DNA of 64,000 nucleotides from assembly GCA_015178975.1 (NCBI GenBank), contig WHVD01000148.1, positions 62,001 through 126,000 on the forward strand, given 5' to 3'. The translations under genes were made by a program, and so were the position numbers. Positions 1-11,417 of this stretch are shown piece after piece. The notes under the pieces were generated by a model. That model saw nothing but the letters and a program-made list of their open reading frames with translations. It did no database searches and had not been told where the DNA came from. Within the stretch, counting starts at the first letter, position 1; each line of letters opens with the position of its first letter. Source of the stretch: Hysterangium stoloniferum. Its lineage: Eukaryota > Basidiomycota > Agaricomycetes > Hysterangiales > Hysterangiaceae.

Positions 1-1195
1 GCCCTCTGATTGTTCCGCGATTACACCTGAATTATTCTCGTGGTGCTCTAAATTCCCTACATGTGATAAATATGTCCGGTCAGTAATGACAATGTCCGCT
101 GTGAGGACGTCGGGTACGTCTTGTAACTCTATCGAGGCTGGTTTTGACTCGGACTCAGATGTCGTTGGTAGGCACAGTGCATTGATATTTCGACCCAAAA
201 TATAGACACTGCCATTCACTGCACTGGTACTGCGAAAATTGACATTTAGTTATTGCCTTCTGATTAAGAAAAGTTAAAGATGAAAATTTCTTACCGACAA
301 AAGCCTTGTGATAGCTCCCCTAGGCCACCATAATGACCCACGAGAAACGGAGAATTACCATAACGGCCTGATGAGCGGATATATTTCCGTATCCGACTCA
401 GGACAGGAAGTACGGGTTCTTTGAAAAAAAAAGTTTGAACGTGATGAATGCCAAAAAAAAAAAAAGGACTAGCAGACCATTGTCTTTCTCACAACATGCA
501 AGAGCATAGATTATTGCATCTCGTGCAGTTTCTTTTAGGGAGAACTGTTCGCTCAAGAATACACCGATCTGGGTCCTCTGACCGTCTAAGCCCCGTAACA
601 AAGCAGAACCTTCAAATTCCCCGGCCGCAAATTGCAAAAACCGCATCAATTTCCTTTTATCAATCAAGGATATTTCGCGGGAGCGGAATATATCTTCTTT
701 CGTATTCGGAGCACGTAACAGCTGAGTCGGAGGCGTAAATTCGGAGTGCGATACAGAATCATGCTGAGATGCTTGCGATCGTGCAATAAATATAGCATCC
801 AAAAGCTTGAATTTTCCGTATCTTGATACACCCGAATTAATAAGTGCATCGATGAGTGGTCCAGATGAGGGTATAAGTGAAGGAGCGAGTGACAGTGAAT
901 ATGATCGCGCAAATGGCAATGGTGTCTCATTCGTGGTCGTGGAACCAAGAGAACTTGAGTTTTGTGCCTTTACCCAGTCTATGAATTCATCCTGAGCGAA
1001 GGTTGCTTCGGCTCCACCATAGTATGAATTTATATCAACGTGAAGTACTTTGAAACCAGCTTTGGATAAGGCTCTAGTGAAAATGAATCATCTAAATAGG
1101 AAATCGTAGTAAAATAGACATAGTCTAGCTCACGCTGCAGTTATAGCCTGAGTAGTACCAGTTCCCAATATCAATACATCAAAGTGTGTATCCAT
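1..1195 (-). CDS. MRS6: Rab escort protein (Rab geranylgeranyltransferase component A), 3' end outside window
   Basis: REP presents newly made Rab GTPases to geranylgeranyltransferase II in the cytosol. Reading the minus strand, the ATG at 1195-1193 opens a short exon with a dinucleotide-binding start (DVLILGTGTTQ). An intron at about 1133-1074 follows, then the sequence resumes with a strand and the family motif NSYYGG. Further on come SYSLSLAPSLIPSSGPLIDAL, the VSRYGKFKLLDAIF block and RKLMRFLQFAAGEFEG, all typical of the GDI/REP fold. After a poly-T intron near 425-470 the SGRYGNSPFLVGHYGGLGELSQGFCR region matches the family. Another intron (about 233-292) precedes VNGSVYILGRNINAL at the left edge. 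The C-terminus is cut by the window. The family call is strong. REP is preferred over RabGDI because of the long insert after the second motif and the diverged sequence, but that choice is an inference. Confidence 0.85.
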
Positions 1196-1317
1196 GTTAT
1201 GGCCTTTGAATGACGCATTGTGACTTTCTCGGTTAGCACGAAATTCACATGTACCAACTGGCTTCTTATGTAAGCTTGCTGCCTTGTACCAGTCCATCCT
1301 GCAGGACGTATATACTC
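1196..1317. promoter_or_regulatory. Short divergent intergenic region between REP and PEX3
   Basis: Only about 120 bp separate the minus-strand REP start codon from the PEX3 start codon chosen here (1318). Both genes must therefore share or overlap their promoters. No clear TATA box is visible. A second in-frame ATG for PEX3 lies at 1249 within this gap, but the protein from 1318 begins where the family normally begins. Confidence 0.4.
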
Positions 1318-3358
1318 ATGCTTGACAACGTGCGAAAATATTTCTACGAGCGACGGAAGGGACTTGCGACCACAGCGGGCTTTTTGGGAGCAGTCTATCT
1401 AGCCGGGCGGTATGTCATGGAACGATTGGAAGAGATGAGGGAACAAGCTGTCCAAGAAAAGACTGCTCGTGAAAAGTGGGCATTTTATTTTAAACCGTAT
1501 CTTGAGGACTTCATTTCAACCATCGTTCTTCATTTATCCTTGTATAATTAGTTTAAGAAGGCGATTTCAACAAAATCAGCAAGATTGCACATATACTATC
1601 CTAACGCTACTACCCACACTCGGGGAAAGAATTCTTGAGGAAATGGACGTGGAAAGCATCACTTTAACTCTTCAATTGCAATCGAAGGCGGCCAAAGCGC
1701 GGTTACAAGGCTTAGCTAGTTCAGATATCAACACATCCTCTATTAGCTTAAACACCGAGCAGCCAAGCGTAACCTCTAGCATAGAACTTTCGATGCCCAT
1801 CCCCGCACGGCACGACGCAGCTGCATCGTATTCTCGGGCGGGAGAGAATGCACAGGGCTGGGTCGAACAGTTTACAGCGGAGAGTGTGGGCTCGTCTGCA
1901 AGCGATGCAGACCATGCGGCCCATGATGCCCAGCATGTTCCTGGATCCCCTAGCTCGTCTTCAGGTGCTCATCTTTCTGACAGTGTTACAAGTGCGAGTG
2001 TGAGTCTTATTAGTGGCAGTGACGGTGAACCATCTGCCCATGTGAGTTGAAAAATACTTTTTCTCAAGGAATTGTCTCACGAACCATCACAGTTAATAGA
2101 ATCTTTACATAGCGGACGATCCGATTTTGGTGAACCACAGGTCGGTGTGACCATTGATGCCCCCCCAACCACCACCAAGAGTAAAGCTGAACTCTGGCGA
2201 GAAGTTAAAATATTGAGTAAGTGCTTATTAACCAACCAATGTTCGAGTATCGCTTCTATTGTTTTTTTTAGCCTTCACAAGAACCCTCACTATATTATAT
2301 TCTACCACACTATTATCTTTGTTAACCCATATCCAGCTAAACCTTCTTGGACGATACAAATACGTTCAGTCAGTGCTTGACCTTGAAAAAGAAGAAAAGC
2401 TTAAGGAACAACAATCCTTCCAAGCTAGTGTCTCTAGTCTTTTCTGGGGTGATGGAGATTTGGCGGGGGTACTTGAGGGGCTCGAAAATGACGAAGTAAC
2501 AGATACTTTGGGGTTATTCGGTACCGGGCGGACAGGTGTTACAGAACGGAAATATCTGACTCTCAGTTGGTGGTTAATTTACGTCGGATGGAGAGATATC
2601 GGGGATCGCGTGCGAACGGCTGTAGAAGAAATATTTGACGAGTTCGTCCCTGAGTATTTGCATGCAACTGTCAACTCATCCATCTGCAGCGTATCTTTAA
2701 AAGCAAAGCTAGACATGGAAGACTTAGAACGTCTAATCAAGGCCGTGCGCCAGAAAATCGAATTTGACGCCTTCAGCTCTTTACCAGACACTGCAGAAGG
2801 AGATGGGCCTATATTACCAATATCAGGTCGACGAATCAGGTATTTATTTGCACTAGCCCTATAACATGCGGGTCATGTATGTTCACAGTTTCCTGCCCTC
2901 TCTGATTCCTGCAACTCCCGAACGTCTGAAAGATGTGCTTGTTCAAAGTGGACTCCCGTATGAGATGACAAGTCTTGATGATACCCCATTTCTCCAATTA
3001 GTGGATGAGACCCGAGAGTTTGTCTCCTCTGCAGATTTCGGTCGTGTCCTAGAAACATGCCTCGATCATGCGACAGATGTTTTGTTCGATGGCCTTCGAC
3101 GGACACTTTTCCCCGATACAATACATGGTAATGAAGTGACCCTAGAAAAAATTAGACTTGCGGGTCTTTTGCCAGGGGTCGCTAGGTGGAGTCATGCAGC
3201 TGTTAATGGTACACCAAATGAACTTGTGGAGGTAAACTATCTATTTCAATTTGCTATGTCACTTCCGCTAATTTACACCATAGAATCTCGCAGAAATTCG
3301 GGAGCTAGCGGGATTTTCAGCTATCATATACTCATCATATGTGGATACATTTCGATGA
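1318..3358 (+). CDS. PEX3: Peroxin-3, peroxisome membrane assembly protein
   Basis: PEX3 sits in the peroxisomal membrane and docks PEX19, which delivers other membrane proteins. The chosen ATG at 1318 gives the usual N-terminus: a few residues, a basic stretch (YFYERRKG) and one hydrophobic segment (TTAGFLGAVYLAGRYVMERL). After an intron near 1478-1555 comes RRFQQNQQDCTYTILTLLPT, the family hallmark. Exons then cover the PEX19-binding core (DMEDLERLIKAVRQKIE; WWLIYVGWRDIGDRV) and end with ELAGFSAIIYSSYVDTFR and TGA at 3356-3358. Introns are visible at about 2049-2071, 2215-2334, 2840-2890 and 3232-3291, each with GT..AG borders. Reading frame joins are consistent, so the gene looks intact. 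An AATAAA lies about 20 bp past the stop. Confidence 0.88.
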
Positions 3359-4581
3359 TTTTCATGTAATTTGTAAAACCGAATAAAGTAATAACCGCAA
3401 ATAGGGAAAGATGTGCAAGTAGCAGGAACAACTTGTACGTTGACTCGGGAGCGTTTTGACCATTAAGGCCATCCATTAGATCCCTCTCGCACTGGAGGTG
3501 TTTCCTGCTCTAAAACAGCGGTTGTCAGCTCATCTGAGGCTTTCCACCATTGCTGCGTCTCAAAGTATCTCCTTTCTCTGCTATATCTGTCACACTGCGA
3601 CAGCCCGTTGTTTATTACATGGTTAAACCATGTATAGGCTAGTTTGGGACTCGCATTATTCTTAACATCCTGACGTTATATTACCATATCATCAAAGTTG
3701 TTTGAGTACAACCTAAACAATGTGGGCACACCAACTATACTTATTTTATTCGAAAGTGCTTATTTCGTCTTTGGTGATAAATAAGCGATGACCATACTCA
3801 GTTTTTAAACCTTGTGATATGAGGAGTTCGGCTTCTGAATCTAGCAGTGCAGGCCCGGGAATGCCTTTTGCCCTGTATCAATCCAGGTAAAGTTTATAAA
3901 GTATGTTAAGTAGTACTTAACATACTTTGGACAACGTGTAACCAAAAGTCCCCGAGAAAATTTCATGCTACTTATGAAACTGTCGTTTCGATATCGTCGG
4001 TCTTATTTGGGTCTCACCATCCTTGCGTTGACAATGTCAAGGGTGGACTGCTTTGCCGGCAGCTCCTATTGAACACCTTTAAGGTCAGACTGTACAACCA
4101 GACTCGGTGAGCGAGTCAATAAACTCCCTCCTGAAACCCGCCGACCAACTCAATCAATGCATAATTCAGAATCGCACTTCAGTAATATTCGTTTTGACTC
4201 CGATGTCCATTGTGGGGGAGGGCAGCTGCAAAGAAGGACAACGGTGTGCTACTGGCCCCTTGAATACATACCTCGCAATATGATATCTACAAAAAACATA
4301 TTTTGCATATGTATAATAACTGCTTAGCACGAATTTATAGTCTTTATTAGAAGTGCTTAAACAACAATATTATTTCATTTAGTTGTCAAGTATATATTAT
4401 GTCTAAAATGATAGCTAATATATCCCAACACGAAATGCGCTGAGCGCGCCATTCTGGAGAGAAGGCGAGGTGCAAGCTCTAGTGATACCTGCAAAAATGA
4501 GCGCTGATATACCTTTGTTACCGGTGGACCAGTGTGGGCTTCCTGGCGTCTAATACATTTCCCAACCGCACATTTAGCACC
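3359..4581. other. Intergenic region without recognisable gene
   Basis: About 1.2 kb. It holds the PEX3 3' untranslated region with AATAAA near 3382, a perfect palindrome (entered separately) and AT-rich sequence. No ORF in it shows family motifs or plausible splice structure. Confidence 0.5.
3898..3928. repeat. Perfect 31-bp inverted repeat
   Basis: Arms of 15 bp (AAAGTATGTTAAGTA and its complement) surround a single G. The sequence is AT-rich and lies in the PEX3-downstream spacer, about 540 bp after the PEX3 stop. It could be a cruciform-forming site, a terminator-like structure or the centre of a small foldback element. Only the symmetry is certain. Confidence 0.7.
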
Positions 4582-5060
4582 ATGGTGAGTTTGCTTGTAC
4601 AACTTCTCTTGTCGTGTAACTAAGTCTCTATTAGGGTGGTGGTGCTCGTTACCCGTATCCTAAAGAAGTTTGGTCGCCATCGGGTACGGCCTCTTGAGTT
4701 ATCATGCCGCAAGTCATATCTTCATCCTTATTGTTTAGGTGGATGGTGGACGCGGCCCAAAAATTGGGCAGCCAACACAGCCATTGCCGGAATTGGTATT
4801 GCAGTGGTGACTTATTATGTTTTTAAAGTCAGCGCGAGAAATGAGGTGTGTACTAGTATTCCATGCATACCGTTGGATCGAGTTTATGGGCGGGTTTAGT
4901 GGAGATATATTCAGCCTGACAGGCCCATTCCTTCGATGTTGGTATGTATTTGTTTTGAATCTGTATCTGCTTTGCTGACCACAACAACTTCGACATATTT
5001 TTCAAGTGGGCACACCAATACAAAGAAAAGGCTTCCGGATCCAATGTTACTTCTTCATAA
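4582..5060 (+). CDS. 84-residue single-span membrane protein, probable mitochondrial complex I accessory-type subunit
   Basis: The ATG at 4582 is followed at once by an intron (GTGAGT..TAG to 4635). Three more short introns (about 4684-4738, 4845-4899 and 4943-5007) join exons in one frame to TAA at 5058-5060. The product starts MGGGARYPYPKEVWSPSGG, continues WWTRPKNWAANT, has one hydrophobic helix (AIAGIGIAVVTYYVFKVSA) and ends with RPIPSMLWAHQYKEKASG. The layout (short Pro/Trp-rich N-terminus, one helix, charged tail with WRYxxPxRPIPS) matches small inner-membrane respiratory subunits conserved in fungi. I recall the pattern from complex I accessory subunits but cannot name the exact subunit. 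Every splice site has GT..AG and the frame is kept, so the gene is very likely real. Confidence 0.72.
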
Positions 5061-5487
5061 CAATTTTAACAATGAATGCATCCTTTTTCAAGTGGTTTTA
5101 TCCCTCACATTGAGCAAGGTTTCACCGACAACAGCGCTCGTCATTCGAGGAGGCGATGTTAAATGACACAGTTTTTATTATATATGCCAAGTTACTTCAC
5201 CGATTTAACCAACCATCTGGCCATCTGGTGCAGCAATGAATACGAGATATAACCCTTGGGACCAAGGCCCCACGACTTTCTTTTTATCGGAAAAGTGTAG
5301 GTCGATCCCGGATAAATGTGAAAGGAACATTAAGATAACGCACACCGTTAAGCCACGAGTTTATCCAAGAAATGAAGCACGAGAAGTTGTTAAAGTAAAT
5401 TACTATATTAACTCGACAGCGTATGTTTGCAAACCCTAGAAAGGCGATCGAAAAACGATTTTTCCTAAGTTACTCTTCGGCATTATC
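5061..5487. other. Spacer between convergent genes
   Basis: This stretch holds the 3' untranslated regions of the small membrane-protein gene (plus) and the DUF2461 gene (minus). I see no further gene. A 67-codon ORF at 5236-5439 has no family features. Confidence 0.4.
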
Positions 5488-7346
5488 CTAATCGGAGTCC
5501 TCAGCTACTGGCAAGGTCATCATATCATTTAGACTTGGTAAATTCCATTAGTCAGCAATGAATTCAGATGAAATAATTTTTGGCCTACCAATGAACCAGA
5601 GGTTTGAGCAGTTTCACGACTTTACTCAGGTTCTCTTTAAAGTCTTGGGCGGTGACCTCTGAATCCAGGAAGCTAAAAAGTAGGGAAATTTTCAGAACAG
5701 TCTAAGGCAAACAGCCTACAGTATCTGCGTACTTATGAACCACAGCAATAGACCGCAATTTCAAAAGATCTATATCCCTTAAGATAGTAAGTCATGCCAA
5801 GGATCAATCAGATACTCAACAGTTCGAAGGAACAGAACAAACTCATGGCTTTTATCAATGCCCTTAGGCGCAACTTTTAGCTCATCTTCGTGCCCGAAAA
5901 CGTTCTGCCTCTCCTTCTTAGGATGAGGCGAAGGCTCCCCAAAAAACTTTACAAATTCGGGATCAGAGATAATGTTCCTGAGACGGGACGAGTCGTGCTG
6001 GATATGATGTCTAGTGGAACGATTTACCCATCTCAGCCCGAAGCCCCACAATGAAATGAAGTTGCTTTACCGTATGGTGGACAGCTCATTCTTGCCAGGT
6101 TGCCAAGCCCCTGCAGCGATGAGACTTCGTCCATTCGGTATAACTAGACGAAGCGGTTTTAAAAGAACATCAGATATGAATCTGGCACTGAACTTACTTG
6201 CACTGCGCATTCGCCGGAAAGACAATATCAACAGGTGTTATCAACTCATAGTGATTCACATACACATGATCTTGATTACAATAAATAAATGAAGAGAGAA
6301 TGTGAGCTTAATCGGGGCCGACAGGTAATGCCTTACAGTGCGCAAAGATTCCTTTTCGGCCACTCCGTGAGAATGATGCACTGAATCCTTGTTTATAGGG
6401 GGTTTTATCATTGCTGAATCGTACCTGAGACTGTATTAACATACTATTTACATTGAGGAGACCTCATTATGCTCACATCTCGATATATCCTATGGATAAC
6501 ATCCTTTGGAGGTAACTCGGGAATTTGGTCATCAATTTCAGTTAAACAGGAGGTAAAAGCCTCTATCCAGTCTTTCCACTCCTAGTGTGGAGGTAAACTT
6601 GGTGTTCTCAGTAAAATTTCGAAGATCAACTTACTTTTTCCGCTTGTCTGTAGACTGGCTCTATAATATTATAAATGAGGGTGTTATCAATGCGAAACCA
6701 GGTAAAGCACGGTGTACATAACGCACCGTGCAGTCTGAACCTAAAGTTGTGCAAGCAAGGGAGGAATAGCAATGGGATTCACATTCTAGCCGTAAAATTT
6801 TCACCAGACTCACTCACCACTCACGATCGTTACATTCTGGCTTAGCCAACTGCTTCAAAAAATCAAAAGTATTCTGAGAAATTTGCCCAGGCGGTACTAT
6901 TGAGGAAGGTCAGCCTAGCGGAAAATTCTTAAGAGCATAAAATTAATAAAATTCGCACCTCGCCCCTCCACTGGAGCTTGTACTACTCTTCCCACCACGG
7001 TTTGTCCTTCAGGTAAATCATCATCCGAGTTCTCTTCCTCCGATTGAGACTGTTTCCTCCGTCGTTTTTTTGGTGATGTGATACTCTTCTTCGGATTTCG
7101 CTGAGAGCTCTTCCTTTTGTTGAGGGACAAAGACACGTCTTCATCTTCGTCTAACGCGTCGCTGTCCAATTCCTCCGCACTTGCGTCTTCAGATTCTACA
7201 GCGTCTTGTTCACTCGACGTATCGTCGTTGTATTTCCTCTTGAGTGGCGTCGACTTCTTTCCCTTCTTCGTCGTCCCCCGTACCTTCGATTTTACTGCCA
7301 AGTCTGGTTTCTTTGATGAGCTCAGTTTGTTTTTTGAACGAGTCAT
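5488..7346 (-). CDS. DUF2461 family protein with long charged N-terminal extension
   Basis: The function of this family is unknown. The minus-strand ATG at 7346 begins a Lys/Ser/Glu-rich tail of about 125 residues with several basic clusters (KKGKKSTPLKRK, SPKKRRRKQ) that look like nuclear localisation signals, alternating with acidic runs. After an intron come FDFLKQLAKPECNDREW, then YRQAEKEWKDWIEAFTSCL, then RFSNDKTPYKQGF (around 6410), a hallmark of the DUF2461 fold. Next are SLIAAGAWQPGKNELSTIR, KFFGEPSPHPKKERQNVFG and APKGIDKSH. The end reads DFKENLSKVVKLLKPLVHW, then LNDMM and a TAG at 5490-5488. At least six introns are needed. All joins I checked keep frame. The fungal-type nuclear tail plus a bacterial-type core is usual for the basidiomycete members I recall. 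Confidence 0.82.
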
Positions 7347-7530
7347 AGCTGCTTTACAAATTGTCTCGGCTACCTAGTGGGGATATGTAGCTTACCTCAG
7401 CAGTTTTTAATGTCGTCACTGGACGGGACATTCTAATGGCTCACGCGATTTTACAATAGGGAATATCACAGTGGGCGTTTTGATGTCCAACTGGAAAAAC
7501 GTTTTGGATTCTGATTTGAAAGGATTTTCC

Positions 7531-7552
7531 AAAACGCCTCTGGAGGCGTTTT
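7531..7552. repeat. CpG-containing hairpin with 10-bp arms
   Basis: AAAACGCCTC and its complement are separated by TG. It sits in a stretch where AAAACG occurs three times between 7491 and 7540. Role unknown. Confidence 0.55.
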
Positions 7553-9058
7553 GAAATTTCGTGTCGATTTCGATTTCGATCTCGATTCGGTCTTGCCAAG
7601 AACGGCATCTTTGGTGGACTTTCAGATCCTACCCAAAAAGAGGTACGTATCGTTTGTTAACCACCCGCCGTTGTCAAATGGCTAAGGCAGCCATCACTCA
7701 ACCTTCACCGTCTCCATTTGTTGAAGCTAAATGCAAGCAAGAGAAGACTCTCATTTGTATGTGTGTATGTGCAAGGACAAATGGTTGAGCACGTTGAGGA
7801 ATTGCGGACATCTATTCCATCTGTGAGATTAGGTGCATGCTGAGCATGCCGATGTAAGTTTAAACTCGTGTAGTGAAGCCGCAGGTTCAAGCGACTATCA
7901 AAGCAGCATCTGAAATGGGGCCGTTCACAGTTGAAGTAGATTCACACCCCGTTTTGAGGGGAGAAAAACATAGAACTGAAACACGGAGCAAATCGACCCT
8001 CAAAGCGACGTCAAATTGTCCACTGTGATACCCTAATATACAACCTGAGTTAGTTTGTATTCACACTTTCTGTTTTGCTAATATATATCACAAGCATATA
8101 TATATACACTAATGGCGTCGACAAAACTGATAGAACCGTGATGGAATATGATGTAACATTAACTGGCCTTGCTTAATGGAGATTTGTTCATCTAATCTAG
8201 CATAAATAATTATGAAAGCCCCATTTTCCTTGTTTTGCTGATGAAGCTCTGGCTAAGTTGAACCTGTCCCCGAAAGTCCTTGACTCCTCCAAACAGACTC
8301 TTTGAAAAAAAGTAGATTCATTCATGTCTCTTGAGATCGAACTCGATGTGTAATGCCGCCTTGGGGTCACCACGCGACAATTTCATTCACTGCTTTGGCC
8401 TTAATACAAAGAGATGAAGTCTGGAGTGTGTACAGCACCGATGCAACGAGTGGTGAGGCGAAGCCTTTTAGCTTACGATCCGTTTGATCACGATAATGCG
8501 GGGTGATGTATACGTGGAATAGTCTGCGTATTTCAGCATGGGTGAGCAGGTTCGGTACATGTATATGAGAGATTATGAGGTAAGACGACAGGAGTATTAA
8601 GGAGCCTAACAACCGGACCGAGAACTCTTTCGATAGGTAATGTATTTCCTTCGGGTTCTACACAATCTTTCCGGCGGAAGAGATAAGCCGATATTAGCCT
8701 TTAGGTATCCTTGATCTGTCTGTCCGTTTATAATAGGAAGGGGAGAAGAAACTCAGGATTAAATGCCTCGAATGTTGGAAGGAGCAAGTATCACATTTCC
8801 AAAAGAGGTCATCAGAAGTTGTCAGCTGTTGACCAGCAAATTTTATGTGAACTGTAAGGGCTTTCCGGAACAGCCAGACACCAGGACGAAGGCTCATATT
8901 AAGGACTTGCATCGTGGACAGGGGTTTCCTAGTAAGTGATCGTGGCAATTACAGTCATATATGTGATAATTTGATTAGGGAGAGCACGCCATATACTCAA
9001 GCCGGAAATCAACCTGTGTAGTGACAACCCTTATACGGTTTAATGTAAGATCCGTCGG

Positions 9059-9083
9059 AATATCAGCGAGTTTCGCTGATATT
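9059..9083. repeat. Perfect hairpin with 11-bp arms upstream of the GH1 pseudogene
   Basis: AATATCAGCGA, a GTT loop and the complementary TCGCTGATATT. It lies about 170 bp before the former beta-glucosidase start codon, so it could be an operator-like palindrome for a zinc-cluster or other dimeric regulator, though that is a guess. Confidence 0.5.
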
Positions 9084-9251
9084 GTTCTTGAAGCGGGAAA
9101 TTGGCGTACTTGGTAGAAATCTCGGAAGGATACCTGCCTCTGGTTTTCACCCAGTGACCAGTATTATTTTTAAATATTTTTCGATCTTTATATGCCCCCC
9201 TAGTCGTTCGACTCACCTTCATTAATATTGCACCCTCCGTAATTTCCCAAG

Positions 9252-10553
9252 ATGTCTAACAGTCAAACATCAGCCAAGTTGCTCAAGGATTTCTCTGGGC
9301 TTTTGCTACAGGTCTGTCCGTCGGCCTTTCGTTACAACCGAATTTGACCCTGCTATAGCTTCCTTCCATATTGAGGGATCCATTGCCTTGATAGGCGCAG
9401 TCCTAGCATCTGGGATGCCTTCTCGAGAAAACCAGGATGCCCCGTGAACGGAAGCAACGGAAACGCAACAGGCTCGTATCGCCGTCGACTCTGGAAGAGG
9501 ATATGAAGCTACTGAATTATCATGGTATAGGCATACCATTTCTCCGTTCCAATCAACGAAAAAGCGCTCGAGTTCTACTCAAGTGTCATTGATGAGCTAT
9601 TGGCAAACGACATCAGCCCTTTGTGGGTGGTACCTTCCATTTCCTTTGTCATAATCTAAGGCTTATGTCTAGTTCTCTCTTGACACGTATATATTTACAC
9701 AGTATATTACTCCTGGCCTTTAAGGCATGGACGCTTATACCACTAACCTCATCGGTACGTCCACTCTGGTAAATATGTTTAACTTAATATTCCGAGCTGG
9801 GAAATTCTAGGGTCCGGTGGTAAGGATGTGATGCGCAGTACACATTTACTTATCCGGATTTTACACAGTTGGGCACTTAGGGTAGATTTGCTAGCTGCTA
9901 TCTTGTTTTAAAGTTGAATTTCTGATATGTTGTTTAATTGTCAGCTCACTGTACTTGGCTGCAGTCCTGTAAGCATTTTTATCCCTCAACTTTTTCATTC
10001 TTCACGAGTCTCATTCTTTGTGGTTGTCTAGATCCTGATAGCATCCGTTCCGTAAGCAACCATATCTGTCGATGGTGCTCCCAAGCTTCTTAATTATTTG
10101 TGGAAGGTATGAATATTCATTGACTGCTTGAAGAAAACTTCTCGATACCAGATCGTGGTTTTGTTGTCGCAGAGTGTTATCAGAGCCGATCTAATGAGCA
10201 CTAACCTTATTTTCCAACCAATTAAGGGATATCTAAATTATTTGATTTCTTTTCAAGGGTCACTGAAAATGTCAGAATGGCAGCCATAACCGTTCGAAGA
10301 TACAGAGTGTTGAATGCTTTTGCGGAGTAACAAGCAGTTCTGGCTACCGTAAATGAGGATGGTGTTGACGTATGCTCGTATTTCGCTCGGAGTGAGTTAT
10401 AAGTTCTTCCGTATTTTCTTATTTCTGATGGACGGGCTTCCTGGACAGTTTCGAGTGGGCTGGTAGATATGGAACTCGCTTATATGTTATCTATGTTGAT
10501 TACAAAACCCAGAAACGGTACCCGAAAGCATCTGCCAAATATATCGCTTCTGT
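9252..10553 (+). pseudogene. Decayed GH1 beta-glucosidase
   Basis: Family GH1 enzymes hydrolyse cellobiose and other beta-glucosides. The ATG at 9252 starts MSNSQTSAKLLKDF; a lost base then shifts the FLWAFATAS motif out of frame. Past an intron near 9311-9350 the sequence still shows SFHIEGSI, then pieces of PSIWDAFSRKPG, DGSNGN and SYRLWKED spread over different frames with a stop, and EKALEFYSSVIDELLANDI near 9570. MDAYTTNLI appears at about 9726. Near 10255 the nucleophile motif reads VTEN followed by V where ITENG is expected. Around 10355-10550 come VNEDGVDV, SFEWAG and [17 protein letters not shown], the C-terminal landmarks. Multiple frameshifts and stops make an active enzyme impossible. 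The ordered landmarks over 1.3 kb make the family call firm. Confidence 0.85.
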
Positions 10554-11417
10554 AAGTGTTTCTCGATTGCTTCCTACCACTACAGATGTATTATTGAGTT
10601 TTCGGTACAGTGTAAGCTAGAACACAACTGGAACTAATGCTTAGGAGCCCACAAGCCATTAGAGCGGCTCGTTGCCACGTAGCAATACCTCAGTGATTTA
10701 CTATATCACTGAGGTATGTCAGATAGTTATGCTTGTTATTATGTTACTTATATGTCCTGTAGTTTATTCGTTATAGGTACAGGACACTTCAATATATAGT
10801 AATTAACTATATTACTGAGTTTATCCATTATAGAACTGCGCATAATTTCCGATGATTTATACCGTTGGTCTCATGACCCCCCTCCACAAGACATGGACTA
10901 TTCGAAGAAATCAAAATAATCTGCTTCAGACCTAGGCGTTGGGTGAGGAGAGCACGGCGCCAAAGGCCCATGAAATGCCTGTTGCAGCAGCATGATAATT
11001 GGTGGATGCACTTCGGTCCCAGCAGCCGATTGTCTCCTCCTTATAATCCGACATATGACCATGCAGCAGCAAATCCCATCGTTATTGTGGAACATATAGC
11101 CTATTTTCGTTTTGTGTTCTATCTACATTTTCCTTTCAATCTATTGTTCTAGATTCTATCGAGACTGAAATTTTGCAAATGTTTTCAGAGTTTTTCCTGC
11201 GTTTTTTCTGATTATAGTCGAGTCTAACGTAAGTTGTAGGTCCTTGTGGGTCCTTGTGAATAAGAAGTTACTGCTTTTTCCAATTCAAGTGTGTCCACGT
11301 GTGGGACAGTTGCAGATTTTATCTATGACCATTTGGTTCATCTATCATCTTCTATAACAGTGTACAGTATACAAGGCGTATCTTTATTCAAACTAGTCGT
11401 ATATAACTGGGACTCAC
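10554..11417. other. Spacer between GH1 pseudogene and ERT1-type gene
   Basis: Besides the hairpin cluster it holds the upstream region of the regulator gene. ORFs at 10898-11152 overlap on both strands without family motifs. No other gene is seen. Confidence 0.4.
10685..10811. repeat. Cluster of three hairpins downstream of the GH1 pseudogene
   Basis: First, 10685-10717: 13-bp arms ATACCTCAGTGAT / ATCACTGAGGTAT. Second, 10753-10786: arms TGTCCTGTA / TACAGGACA. Third, 10793-10811: arms ATATAGT / ACTATAT. They follow each other within 130 bp in an AT-rich spacer. They may be remains of a small inverted-repeat element. No target duplication was found. Confidence 0.5.

Larger units (their letters stand above)
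7347..9251. other. Intergenic region, about 1.9 kb, no recognised gene
   Basis: It begins with the DUF2461 promoter side and includes a short (TTTCGA)-like run at 7560-7586 and two perfect hairpins (separate entries). ORFs near 7561, 8367 and 8694 lack splice structure or family motifs. The last 200 bp are the presumed promoter of the decayed beta-glucosidase gene. Confidence 0.4.

Noticed and set aside
8367..8948. Minus-strand ORFs of 81 and 84 codons
   Set aside because: No motifs and no supportable splicing; probably chance.
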